Positions 1 to 5,613 of a stretch of 8,299 bases of DNA are shown piece after piece. Each line of letters starts with the position of its first letter. Position 1 is the stretch's first letter. Source of the DNA: an uncultured Clostridia bacterium (lineage in GTDB: Bacteria; Bacillota; Clostridia; Oscillospirales; CAG-272); the NCBI GenBank assembly GCA_937884385.1, contig CALGCW010000141.1:1-8299 (forward strand), in the 5' to 3' direction. The position numbers and the translations under genes were made by a program. Under the pieces are notes generated by a model. The model did no database searches and was not told the origin of the DNA. It saw only the letters and a program-made list of their open reading frames with translations.

Positions 1-16
1 ATTATCTGACGTTTAC

Positions 17-45
17 CCGTCCTGTGAAAGCAGGGCGGCTTTTTT
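17..45 (+). terminator. Rho-independent terminator of an upstream gene outside the window
   Basis: An 8-bp stem (17-24 with 31-38, one G-T wobble) closes a 6-nt loop and is followed by a run of six T at 40-45. This is a standard intrinsic terminator on the plus strand. The gene it ends lies before position 1 and cannot be identified. Confidence 0.8.
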
Positions 46-121
46 GTTTTGGAGAATATAAGAGAGGAAATGAAAGAGGTTATAGGGAATGTTAAAGGAA
101 AAAGTAAAAGAGAAATTATTA

Positions 122-144
122 TTGGCCTTCACTCTATCATAATA
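122..144 (+). repeat. 23-bp repeat, copy 1 of 3
   Basis: This copy begins TTGGCCTTCAC and ends CTATCATAATA. It matches copy 3 (384-406) at 22 of 23 positions, and copy 2 (201-222) apart from a 1-nt deletion and one substitution. Unlike copies 2 and 3 it is not followed by the 94-bp hairpin module. The function is unknown; protein-binding sites of the adjacent recombination module are one possibility. Confidence 0.75.
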
Positions 145-200
145 TAAATGTCAGCGAGGAAAGTGAATGTCTGTAGTGCAAATACAAGAAAAAAGATTTC

Positions 201-222
201 TTGCTTTCACTCTATCATAATA
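201..222 (+). repeat. 23-bp repeat, copy 2 of 3
   Basis: This copy shares CACTCTATCATAATA exactly with copy 1. It leads directly into 94-bp module A, whose first base is 223, so the short repeat and the module form one compound unit here and again at copy 3. Confidence 0.75.
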
Positions 223-316
223 AAAAAGAGTGGAAAGACACGTTTGCTAAACGCCACCTCTTGAAAACTATTTTTTATAGCTCATGTGTCTTTCCGCTTG
301 AATAAAATGTGCGCGA
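223..316 (+). repeat. 94-bp structured direct repeat, module A
   Basis: It is identical to module B (408-501) at 91 of 94 positions; the differences are at 283, 302 and 312. It contains a long-range inverted repeat of 13 bp (229-241 with 286-298, one G-T wobble) and a small hairpin (CGTTT at 241-245 with AAACG at 249-253). A competing stem pairs 226-233 with 254-262 around one bulged C. The long-range stem and the competing stem share bases, so they exclude each other. On the minus strand the competing hairpin is followed by a T-rich run (complement of 221-225), as in an attenuator or terminator. No protein is encoded. Confidence 0.85.
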
Positions 317-383
317 TAGCATTTGACCAAATATGTGTCTCAAACGGAAAGATGTTTGAACAACAAAATAAGGCAAATGATAT

Positions 384-406
384 TTGGCCTTCAATCTATC
401 ATAATA
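384..406 (+). repeat. 23-bp repeat, copy 3 of 3
   Basis: It matches copy 1 at 22 of 23 positions (A at 394 against C at 132) and runs straight into module B. Just before and overlapping it is a small dyad, CAAAT-GAT-ATTTG at 374-386. Confidence 0.75.
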
Positions 407-407
407 G

Positions 408-501
408 AAAAAGAGTGGAAAGACACGTTTGCTAAACGCCACCTCTTGAAAACTATTTTTTATAGCTTATGTGTCTTTCCGCTTGATTAAAATGTGTGCG
501 A
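408..501 (+). repeat. 94-bp structured direct repeat, module B
   Basis: This is the second copy of module A, offset by 185 bp. All pairing segments are unchanged: both arms of the long stem, the CGTTT/AAACG hairpin and the alternative AAGAGTGG/CCACCTCTT pairing. Of the three differences from module A, one (468) is in the unpaired segment just inside the long stem and two (487, 497) lie downstream of it. It ends only about 84 bp before the xis start codon, immediately upstream of the candidate xis promoter. Confidence 0.85.
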
Positions 502-505
502 GAAT

Positions 506-534
506 TTGTAATATCCCAACAGAGGTTCTATATT
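506..534 (+). promoter_or_regulatory. Candidate promoter of xis
   Basis: TTGTAA (506-511, 4 of 6 to consensus), a 17-bp spacer and TATATT (529-534, 5 of 6) would start transcription near 541, about 44 nt before the xis start codon. The match is only moderate. Confidence 0.45.
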
Positions 535-584
535 TTAACGCAATGCTTATTAACAATTAATATATTAAGAAAGGAGGAAATTTA

Positions 585-800
585 ATGGAAAACAATCGTT
601 TCAATGTGCCTATTGAAAAAAAGTACGCTCTTACGATAGAAGAAGCTTCCGTTTACTTTGGAATTGGGCAAAACCGTATTTTGCAGTTAGCTAAGAATCC
701 TTTATGCAATTTCAGCATTAGGGTTGGAGACGGCAGAGGAAAATATCTTATCAAACGCCAATTGTTTGAAGAATATTTAGATTCGCAAAGAAGAATTTAA
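585..800 (+). CDS. xis: Tn916-type excisionase (Xis), small winged-helix DNA-binding protein
   Basis: This 71-residue basic protein would act as the recombination directionality factor, bending DNA at the element ends so that the integrase excises rather than inserts. The segment YALTIEEASVYFGIGQNRI (residues 14-32) matches the helix-turn-helix of Tn916 Xis (67 aa), which reads YTLTIEEASKYFRIG at the same place; this comparison is from memory of the family. The C-terminal part, with GKYLIKRQLFEEYLD, fits the wing and last helix of MerR/excisionase-like domains. AAGGAGG at 571-577 sits 7 nt before the ATG and fixes the start. The gene lies 84 bp before the integrase start, in the same orientation, but int has its own promoter in that gap, so the two can be expressed independently. 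Confidence 0.88.
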   Translation: MENNRFNVPIEKKYALTIEEASVYFGIGQNRILQLAKNPLCNFSIRVGDGRGKYLIKRQLFEEYLDSQRRI

Positions 801-810
801 GTAAATGATA

Positions 811-839
811 TTGAAAAATCGAAGTTGTTGTGATATAAT
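811..839 (+). promoter_or_regulatory. Strong SigA-type promoter of int
   Basis: TTGAAA (811-816), a 17-bp spacer and TATAAT (834-839), with TG at 831-832 giving an extended -10. Transcription would start near 846, after the in-frame ATG at 843, which rules that ATG out as the translation start. Confidence 0.8.
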
Positions 840-870
840 TAGATGTTACATGGACTCCGATTCGACAGAA

Positions 871-878
871 AAGGAGGA
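871..878 (+). promoter_or_regulatory. Ribosome binding site that sets the int start
   Basis: AAGGAGGA is followed by 6 nt and then the ATG at 885. An earlier in-frame ATG at 843 has no such site and falls at about the predicted transcription start. Confidence 0.85.
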
Positions 879-884
879 CATATA

Positions 885-2060
885 ATGGGTAAAAACTTAA
901 AAGGCAAAGAAATTGGAAGAGGTATCGATCAAAGAGCTGATGGAAGATATCGTGCGCGATTTGTTAATCGATGCGGAAATCGTATTGAAGAATGTTTTGA
1001 TGACCCTAAAAAGGCCAAACAGTGGTTGGAAAGAGAAAGGGCACTTGATAAGCAATATGCTAAAAGCCCTGATCCCGGAATGATAGTTGATGATTGGTTC
1101 AGCTTTTGGATTGAAAAGCACGGACGCGATCTGGCACCCAACACTATACGCAATTACAAAGAGCGATACGAGAAAAACATCAAACCGGTAATCGGCAAAA
1201 TGAGGTTAATCGATGTCAAGCCGATGCATTGTAAGCAAATCTTCAACGAAATGGAAGATTTGTATGCCGGTTCAACGATTCGTCAGGCATACATAGCGAT
1301 GGGATCGATGTTCAGATATGCCTTGGGTAATGGCTATATTTCAAAGCACCCAATGGATGGCGTCAGGTTTAACAAACCCGTCAGAGCTGTTGACGATATC
1401 AGATACTTAACCAGTGAAGAACAAGCGGCATTTCTTAAAGTGGCGAAAAGATCGCATAATTATAATCAATATTCATTTCTTCTCGAGACCGGGCTGCGAA
1501 CCAGCGAAATGATTGGCCTTGTGTGGGATGATATTGATTGGGATAATAGAACGCTTACCGTTAAAAGGAACGTGGAGTATAGGCCTAAAGAAGGTTGCTG
1601 GCGAGCAGGTCCTACAAAGTCCATGGCGAGCTATAGAACGATACCATTGACCAATAGAGCGATGGATATTCTTGAAGCTGTATATGCAACTGTCCCTAAT
1701 AGAAAACGGTCCCCTCGTTTGGAAACAAGGTTAGAGTATCTCGATCGCAGATCCGGTAAACTGGAGTATATAGTTATGAAGGATCTTGTTTTTATCAACT
1801 ATAGAACCGGTATGCCGAGTAAGAACAGCTCTTACGATACTCATCTGTATAAGCTTTGTGAAGAAGCCGGCATCAAGAGATTTTGTATGCACGCTCTTCG
1901 CCACACTTATGCTACAAGGGCAATTGAAAGAGGCATGCAAGCTAAGTATCTTCAGAAGCTACTCGGTCATTCCAGCATCCAAACTACCATGGATCGATAT
2001 GTACACGTGTCTCTTGCTTCTATGAGAGAAGCAGTAAATCAATTTGAATGCCAAGAATAA
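885..2060 (+). CDS. int: Tyrosine recombinase / integrase, Tn916-like family
   Basis: This 391-residue site-specific recombinase would integrate and excise the mobile element. Residues 12-52 form a short, charged N-terminal segment (QRADGRYRARF onwards) typical of the AP2-like arm-binding domain. Residues 65-165 fit the helical SAM-like core-binding domain. Residues 173-385 are the catalytic domain with the full set of active-site residues: R205 in ETGLRTSE, K245 in GPTKS, H336 and R339 in HALRH, H362 in LLGHSS, and nucleophile Y372 in MDRYVHV. The gene therefore looks intact and active. Its length is close to Tn916 Int (405 aa). No terminator follows, so transcripts from its strong promoter could run into ychF, whose start is 90 bp downstream. 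The family is certain; the subfamily and target site are inferred. Confidence 0.95.
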   Translation: MGKNLKGKEIGRGIDQRADGRYRARFVNRCGNRIEECFDDPKKAKQWLERERALDKQYAKSPDPGMIVDDWFSFWIEKHGRDLAPNTIRNYKERYEKNIKPVIGKMRLIDVKPMHCKQIFNEMEDLYAGSTIRQAYIAMGSMFRYALGNGYISKHPMDGVRFNKPVRAVDDIRYLTSEEQAAFLKVAKRSHNYNQYSFLLETGLRTSEMIGLVWDDIDWDNRTLTVKRNVEYRPKEGCWRAGPTKSMASYRTIPLTNRAMDILEAVYATVPNRKRSPRLETRLEYLDRRSGKLEYIVMKDLVFINYRTGMPSKNSSYDTHLYKLCEEAGIKRFCMHALRHTYATRAIERGMQAKYLQKLLGHSSIQTTMDRYVHVSLASMREAVNQFECQE

Positions 2061-2084
2061 ACCAAAAATAAAACAAAATAAAAC

Positions 2085-2105
2085 AAATGGGGCAAAAATG
2101 GGGCA
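2085..2105 (+). repeat. 11-bp tandem repeat after int, candidate integrase arm-binding or att region
   Basis: AAATGGGGCA occurs at 2085-2094 and again at 2096-2105, one helical turn apart. It is preceded by A-rich near-repeats of ATAAAACAAA (about 2068-2087). Pairs of short direct repeats between int and the element end are where Tn916-type integrases bind with their N-terminal domain. The role here is inferred from position only. Confidence 0.5.
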
Positions 2106-2149
2106 GAAAAGCTCGCGAAGCCTTGGAAATAAAGGAGATATAGAGAATT

Positions 2150-3244
2150 ATGAAATTAGGTATAGTCGGACTTCCTAATGTGGGAAAGAGTACGCTTTTT
2201 AATGCTTTGACGAATGCGGGGGCGGAGTCGGCGAATTATCCGTTCTGCACGATCGAGCCGAACGTGGGTGTGGTTGCCGTGCCAGACAGCCGTCTTGACG
2301 TGCTTGCGGAAATGTACAACCCCGAAAAATATACGCCTGCGATCATTGAATTCGTTGATATTGCGGGTCTTGTTAAGGGTGCATCCAAGGGCGAGGGCCT
2401 TGGAAACAAGTTCCTTGACAATATTCGTCAGGTTGACGCTATCGTACACGTTGTTCGTTGCTTTGAGGATGACAACATCATTCATGTTGACGGAAATATC
2501 AATCCTATTCGTGACCTTGAGACGATCAATCTTGAGCTTATATTCTCTGATATGGAGATACTTGAGCGTCGCATCGACCGAGTTAAAAAGGCGATGAAGG
2601 GCGACAAGACGCTTGCTGCCACAGTTGAGCTTCTTGAACGTATTCACGCGACTCTTGAAGAAGGAAAGTGTGCGCGCACTATGGAGCTTGACTCCGACGA
2701 GCTTGAGCTTCTCGGTGACACACAGCTTCTTACTATGAAGCCCGTTATCTACGTTGCAAACGTAAGCGAGGGAGAGGCTGATCACGAGCCTCTTGAAAAT
2801 CCTCTTTACTGTGAGCTTAAGGAATTCGCGGCAGCAGAGCATAGTGAGATAATAGCTATCTGCGCGCAGATAGAGGCAGAGATCAGTGAGCTTGATGCCG
2901 AAGAAAAGAAAATGTTCCTTGACGATATGGGTATTGCGGAAAGCGGTCTTGACCGTCTTATCAAGGCAAGCTATTCGCTTCTCGGTCTTATTTCCTATCT
3001 TACTGCCGGACCTAAGGAGGTTCGTGCGTGGACTATCACGAAGGGAATGAGAGCACCCCAGGCTGCAGGTAAGATACACAGTGACTTTGAGCGAGGATTT
3101 ATTCGTGCGGAGGTCGTTGATTTTGATGTGCTTACCAAGCTTGGCTCAATGGCGGCGGTCAAGGATGCGGGTCTGCTTCGCAGCGAAGGAAAGGATTACG
3201 TAGTTAAAGACGGCGACATCGTTCTCTTCAGATTTAACGTATAA
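2150..3244 (+). CDS. ychF: Ribosome-binding ATPase YchF (OLA1 family, Obg-like)
   Basis: A 364-residue cytosolic P-loop ATPase, the usual full length for the family. It binds ribosomes and is linked to translation control and oxidative stress responses. Visible motifs are the P-loop GLPNVGKS (7-14), the G3 motif DIAGLVKG (70-77) within a GASKGEGLGNKFL stretch, and NVSE (204-207) replacing the GTPase NKxD motif, which is why the family prefers ATP. A coiled-coil-like charged region covers about 125-190. The C-terminal TGS domain spans about 282-363 (LTAGPKEVRAWTI, GKIHSDFERGFIRAEV, GDIVLFRFN). AAAGGAG at 2131-2137 lies 12 nt before the ATG. I see no convincing promoter of its own after the integrase, so the inserted element may have separated it from its original promoter. 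Confidence 0.97.
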   Translation: MKLGIVGLPNVGKSTLFNALTNAGAESANYPFCTIEPNVGVVAVPDSRLDVLAEMYNPEKYTPAIIEFVDIAGLVKGASKGEGLGNKFLDNIRQVDAIVHVVRCFEDDNIIHVDGNINPIRDLETINLELIFSDMEILERRIDRVKKAMKGDKTLAATVELLERIHATLEEGKCARTMELDSDELELLGDTQLLTMKPVIYVANVSEGEADHEPLENPLYCELKEFAAAEHSEIIAICAQIEAEISELDAEEKKMFLDDMGIAESGLDRLIKASYSLLGLISYLTAGPKEVRAWTITKGMRAPQAAGKIHSDFERGFIRAEVVDFDVLTKLGSMAAVKDAGLLRSEGKDYVVKDGDIVLFRFNV

Positions 3245-3277
3245 AAAATTGCCTGTTGGCTTTTAGCCAACAGGCAA
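3243..3277 (-). terminator. Intrinsic terminator for the 265-aa DUF975 gene, between convergent genes
   Basis: A perfect 13-bp stem (3249-3261 with 3265-3277) has a 3-nt loop. On the minus strand it is followed by a T run (complement of 3243-3248). On the plus strand the hairpin is followed by AAATTT rather than T's, so it would stop ychF transcripts less well. Confidence 0.85.
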
Positions 3278-3288
3278 AAATTTCAATA

Positions 3289-4086
3289 TTAAGATCTTGG
3301 GTCAAGGTGTGAAAGCTCGATTACGACAGGGTCGGTCTTGCGGGAAGCCGCAGAGTCGAAGCTTACGACGTTAGTATCCTGTTCTTCCTTGATCTGCTCA
3401 TAGAAAACAGCAACAGACACCTGTGTGTAGGGCTCGACCCAAAGAGAGCCGATACCGAGGAATGCAAACATTCCCACGAATACCCAACCGATGAAGCTCA
3501 TATGGAGTCTGAAAAGTCTGAATCTGTTGCCACTCATAAGTCTTTCGCTTTCATCAAGGCATTGCTGCCAACGGTAATCGGGGTGATCGTTCTTTACGTG
3601 GAATACCATTGCATATGAATATGCAACGTAGATTCCGGGAACTACGAAAAGCAAGGACCAAAGGAAGATGTGAAGCGTTGACATAAAGCCAAGAAGGAAG
3701 TTGTCAACAAAGTTTCTGAAGCCTTGGAAGAACTTTCTGATGCTGATCTTATCGCCGTTTCTTACAAGGTCAAGATGTACGGCACTGAAGCCGACCATAA
3801 GGGGACCCGAAAGAAGCGTGCTTACGAGAGAGATCAAAAGAGCTTCTATGTATATAATTATCATATCAGCTATCAACTGATTTACAAGGGAGCTTTGGTC
3901 AAAGATTGCGTGAAGCAGGGGAGTTACCAACGCTTCAAGGGGATTAAAGATGATGTATGAAGGAATAAGGATGATAAGTCCCATAAGGATCATAAGGAAT
4001 ACCGACTTGATCCAGTCCTTTCCAAAAATATTTCCGTCAAGAAGCTCTCTGGCTCTTGCGCGAATTTCTTTATTTGTAAGGTTCAT
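3289..4086 (-). CDS. DUF975 family integral membrane protein, 265 aa
   Basis: A multi-pass membrane protein of unknown function. The start NKEIRARARELL (5-16), the central FLWSLLFVVPGIYVAYSYAM (141-160), and CLDESERLMSGNRFRLFRL (176-194) followed by SFIGWVFVGM are hallmarks of DUF975 (Pfam PF06161 as I recall). Hydrophobic segments lie near 27-47, 71-95, 130-153 and 197-215. Compared with its neighbour at 4222-4857, it has about 30 extra residues between the first and second hydrophobic regions and a longer polar tail (about 233-265). The start is set by GGAGG (complement of 4094-4098), 7 nt upstream of the ATG. It has its own consensus promoter and terminator, so it is a single-gene unit. 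The biochemical role is not known. Confidence 0.88.
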   Translation of the reverse strand: MNLTNKEIRARARELLDGNIFGKDWIKSVFLMILMGLIILIPSYIIFNPLEALVTPLLHAIFDQSSLVNQLIADMIIIYIEALLISLVSTLLSGPLMVGFSAVHLDLVRNGDKISIRKFFQGFRNFVDNFLLGFMSTLHIFLWSLLFVVPGIYVAYSYAMVFHVKNDHPDYRWQQCLDESERLMSGNRFRLFRLHMSFIGWVFVGMFAFLGIGSLWVEPYTQVSVAVFYEQIKEEQDTNVVSFDSAASRKTDPVVIELSHLDPRS

Positions 4087-4107
4087 ATATATGCCTCCAA
4101 AAATGAA

Positions 4108-4119
4108 TATAGTGCTATA
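4108..4119. promoter_or_regulatory. Candidate operator at the start site of the 265-aa DUF975 gene
   Basis: TATAG-TG-CTATA is an inverted repeat with 5-bp arms. It lies just downstream of the -10 box, over the expected transcription start. The related sequence TATAGTGTCATA (minus strand of 4880-4891) occurs at the other DUF975 promoter and matches at 10 of 12 positions. Repressor binding is inferred. Confidence 0.4.
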
Positions 4120-4124
4120 CAGTA

Positions 4125-4153
4125 ATTATAATGCTTTTTTATACAATTGTCAA
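4125..4153 (-). promoter_or_regulatory. Perfect-consensus SigA promoter of the 265-aa DUF975 gene
   Basis: On the minus strand, TTGACA (4153-4148), a 17-bp spacer and TATAAT (4130-4125) match both consensus boxes exactly. Transcription would begin near 4118, giving a leader of about 32 nt. Confidence 0.88.
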
Positions 4154-4176
4154 GGTTATTTTTAATTTTTTAATTA

Positions 4177-4211
4177 AATTAAAAAAGTCCGTTGACAAAG
4201 CCAACGGACTT
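4177..4211 (-). terminator. Intrinsic terminator of the 211-aa DUF975 gene
   Basis: A 10-bp perfect stem (4185-4194 with 4202-4211) has a 7-nt loop. On the minus strand it is followed by a T-rich run (complement of 4177-4186). It sits between the 211-aa gene and the promoter of the 265-aa gene, so the two paralogues are separate transcription units. Confidence 0.87.
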
Positions 4212-4221
4212 ATGTATTATT

Positions 4222-4857
4222 TTAGTTGGGGTAGCTCTCGAACGGCGCTCTGACTGCGGGCTCTTCCTTCTTTTTGAGCTCCTCGTAGAAGTGGGCGGTT
4301 GCAGCAGACTGATATGCATTGGACCACAGCGTTCCTATTCCGCAGCAAACAAGTCCGCCGAGAAGGTGCCAGCCTAAAAAGCTGAAGTGAAGGCAGAAGA
4401 GGTTCCAACGGTTTCCGCTCATCATTCTTTCACTTTCATCAAGGCATTTTTTCCAACCGTATTCGGGGTGGTCTGCCTTAATGAAATAAGCAAGTGCGTA
4501 GCTATAGGACTTGAGAATTCCGGGAATTATGAAAAGCAATGACCAAAGTGTGATGAGAAGGTCGTGCATAACTCCGAGAACGAGATTGGAGCCAATATCA
4601 TGGCATCCATCGAAGGTCTCTTCGATCTTTGCATCATCGCCGTGTCTCACAAGGGAGAGAAACAGCTTGTGGAAGCCCACGTAAAGCGGACCTGCAAGAA
4701 GAATCGAGCCTATTCCACAGCTGATGCTGCTTGCAAGACTGATAACTGCGCTGACGATGAGTGCGGATGCGATGGCGTAGAGCCACTTTTTGTCAAATAT
4801 TTGTGTGCCGAGTGTTTCTCGCGCCCTTGCGCGAAGCTCGGAATTAGAAACGTTCAT
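4222..4857 (-). CDS. DUF975 family integral membrane protein, 211 aa (paralogue of its neighbour)
   Basis: This is a second DUF975 protein, clearly related to the 265-aa one. Both share NxELRARARExL near the N terminus, LWSLLFIIPGILKSYSYAL (104-122), HPEYGWKKCLDESERMMSGN (130-149) and LHFSFLGWHLLGGL, and both end with an FYEELKKK-type segment. Hydrophobic segments are near 26-57, 92-114 and 155-173. The pair looks like a tandem duplication followed by divergence in the N-terminal membrane region and the tail. GGAGG (complement of 4864-4868) lies 6 nt before the ATG. The promoter region is shared, back to back, with trmB. Function unknown; no substrate-binding or catalytic motif is visible. 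Confidence 0.88.
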   Translation of the reverse strand: MNVSNSELRARARETLGTQIFDKKWLYAIASALIVSAVISLASSISCGIGSILLAGPLYVGFHKLFLSLVRHGDDAKIEETFDGCHDIGSNLVLGVMHDLLITLWSLLFIIPGILKSYSYALAYFIKADHPEYGWKKCLDESERMMSGNRWNLFCLHFSFLGWHLLGGLVCCGIGTLWSNAYQSAATAHFYEELKKKEEPAVRAPFESYPN

Positions 4858-4879
4858 AATATACCTCCATACTGTTCGT

Positions 4880-4891
4880 TATGACACTATA
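4880..4891. promoter_or_regulatory. Candidate operator at the 211-aa DUF975 promoter
   Basis: Read on the minus strand this is TATAGTGTCATA, which resembles the dyad TATAGTGCTATA at 4108-4119. It overlaps the -10 box. Its own symmetry is poor, which lowers confidence that both are sites for one regulator. Confidence 0.33.
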
Positions 4892-4917
4892 ATACAATTT
4901 TTTTATTGAAATGTCAA
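4889..4917 (-). promoter_or_regulatory. SigA promoter of the 211-aa DUF975 gene
   Basis: On the minus strand, TTGACA (4917-4912), a 17-bp spacer and TATTAT (4894-4889) give 11 of 12 matches to consensus. Its architecture is the same as the promoter of the paralogue. Confidence 0.85.
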
Positions 4918-4956
4918 CAATTTATCCTAAAAAACAACGAAAGGATCTTTAAATAT

Positions 4957-5604
4957 ATGAGAATGAGAAAGAAAAAGCACGGGGCGGAGAGAATAGAGGC
5001 TTGCTCGCACTTGCTTATCACCCCGGACGAGGCTTTTAAGGCAGATCCCGAGTCTGCTTTTGGTGAGGTGCGCCCCTTGCATCTTGAGATAGGCTGTGGA
5101 AAGGGCAATTTTGCTGTTGGTATGGCGGCACAGCATCCCGAGGTCAATTTTATTGCTATGGAGAAGATAGCGGACGTGGCTTGCCTTGCTCTTGAAAAGG
5201 CTGAGAGGGCGAAGGGGGAACGCCCCGACAATCTTCGATTCATAATAGGGGATGCGAAAAATCTCGTTGAATATTTCCCCGAGCACAGTATTGACTGTAT
5301 ATACCTCAACTTCAGCGATCCGTGGCCCAAGGCAGGACATGCAAAGCGCCGTCTTACATATCACACGTTTCTTGAAATATACAAGACCTTGCTCAAGGAA
5401 GGCGGTTTGCTTCGCTTGAAGACCGACAACGAGGGGCTTTTTGACTTCTCGATTGAGGAGTTCGAGGCATTTGGACTTAAATTTGAATTTGTGACACGCG
5501 ATCTGCACAATTCCGAGAAAAATGAGGGAAACGTGATGACGGAGTATGAGAAGAATTTCTCCGATAAGGGTCAGCCCATATATTCGGCACACGTTAGATT
5601 TTGA
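4957..5604 (+). CDS. trmB: tRNA (guanine-N7-)-methyltransferase TrmB
   Basis: This cytosolic enzyme transfers a methyl group from S-adenosylmethionine to N7 of G46 in the tRNA variable loop. The 215-residue product shows the SAM-binding motif LEIGCGKG (43-50), acidic residues E69 and D99 expected to hold the cofactor, the family signature NFSDPWPK (118-125) with KRRL (130-133), KTDN (155-158), and the C-terminal TEYE (195-198). I chose the ATG at 4957 because it gives the N terminus MRMRKKKHG, as in Bacillus TrmB (MRMRHKPWA from memory), and has AAAGGA at 4940-4945. A longer in-frame start at 4906 would put the first codons within the divergent promoter region without a ribosome binding site. 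It is followed after 9 bp by truB. Confidence 0.96.
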   Translation: MRMRKKKHGAERIEACSHLLITPDEAFKADPESAFGEVRPLHLEIGCGKGNFAVGMAAQHPEVNFIAMEKIADVACLALEKAERAKGERPDNLRFIIGDAKNLVEYFPEHSIDCIYLNFSDPWPKAGHAKRRLTYHTFLEIYKTLLKEGGLLRLKTDNEGLFDFSIEEFEAFGLKFEFVTRDLHNSEKNEGNVMTEYEKNFSDKGQPIYSAHVRF

Positions 5605-5613
5605 GGACTAAAA

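Larger units (their letters stand above)
585..2105 (+). mobile_element. Tn916-like xis-int recombination module of an integrative element (boundaries unknown)
   Basis: A small excisionase gene, a tyrosine integrase gene of the same orientation, and short tandem repeats just after the integrase make up the usual integrase-proximal end of a Tn916-type integrative element. The next gene, ychF, is a conserved chromosomal gene, so one boundary probably lies between 2061 and 2149. No exact long direct repeat that could be attL/attR is visible inside the window. The other end, and any conjugation or cargo genes, would lie before position 1. The alternative is that this is a remnant holding only the recombinase genes. 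Confidence 0.6.

Noticed and set aside
66..85. Similarity of this stretch (GGAAAT...GTTATAG) to 2125-2143, as possible attL/attR direct repeats
   Set aside because: It holds only with mismatches and a gap in purine-rich sequence. Real att core duplications are expected to be nearly exact, so this is probably chance.
89..142. A 17-codon open frame ending in LAFTLS, with a similar ending (LAFTLS) before the stop at copy 2 of the 23-bp repeat
   Set aside because: The likeness follows from the DNA repeat itself. The frame is very short, lacks a proper ribosome binding site, and at copy 3 it is cut by a stop just upstream.
124..501. CRISPR array
   Set aside because: The repeats are of unequal length and spacing (79 and 182-183 bp), there are only three short copies, and no cas genes are present.
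843..884. Longer integrase start at 843
   Set aside because: It falls at the predicted transcription start and lacks a ribosome binding site. The ATG at 885 has AAGGAGGA at ideal spacing.
2106..2143. tRNA gene 3' end as the integration target
   Set aside because: No T-loop sequence (GGTTCRANNCC) or acceptor-stem pairing is present around 2106-2143.
2156..3079. A 307-codon open frame on the minus strand across ychF
   Set aside because: It is fully inside ychF on the opposite strand, which has all family motifs. The translation lacks recognisable domains and has no ribosome binding site of note; it is a by-product of ychF codon use.
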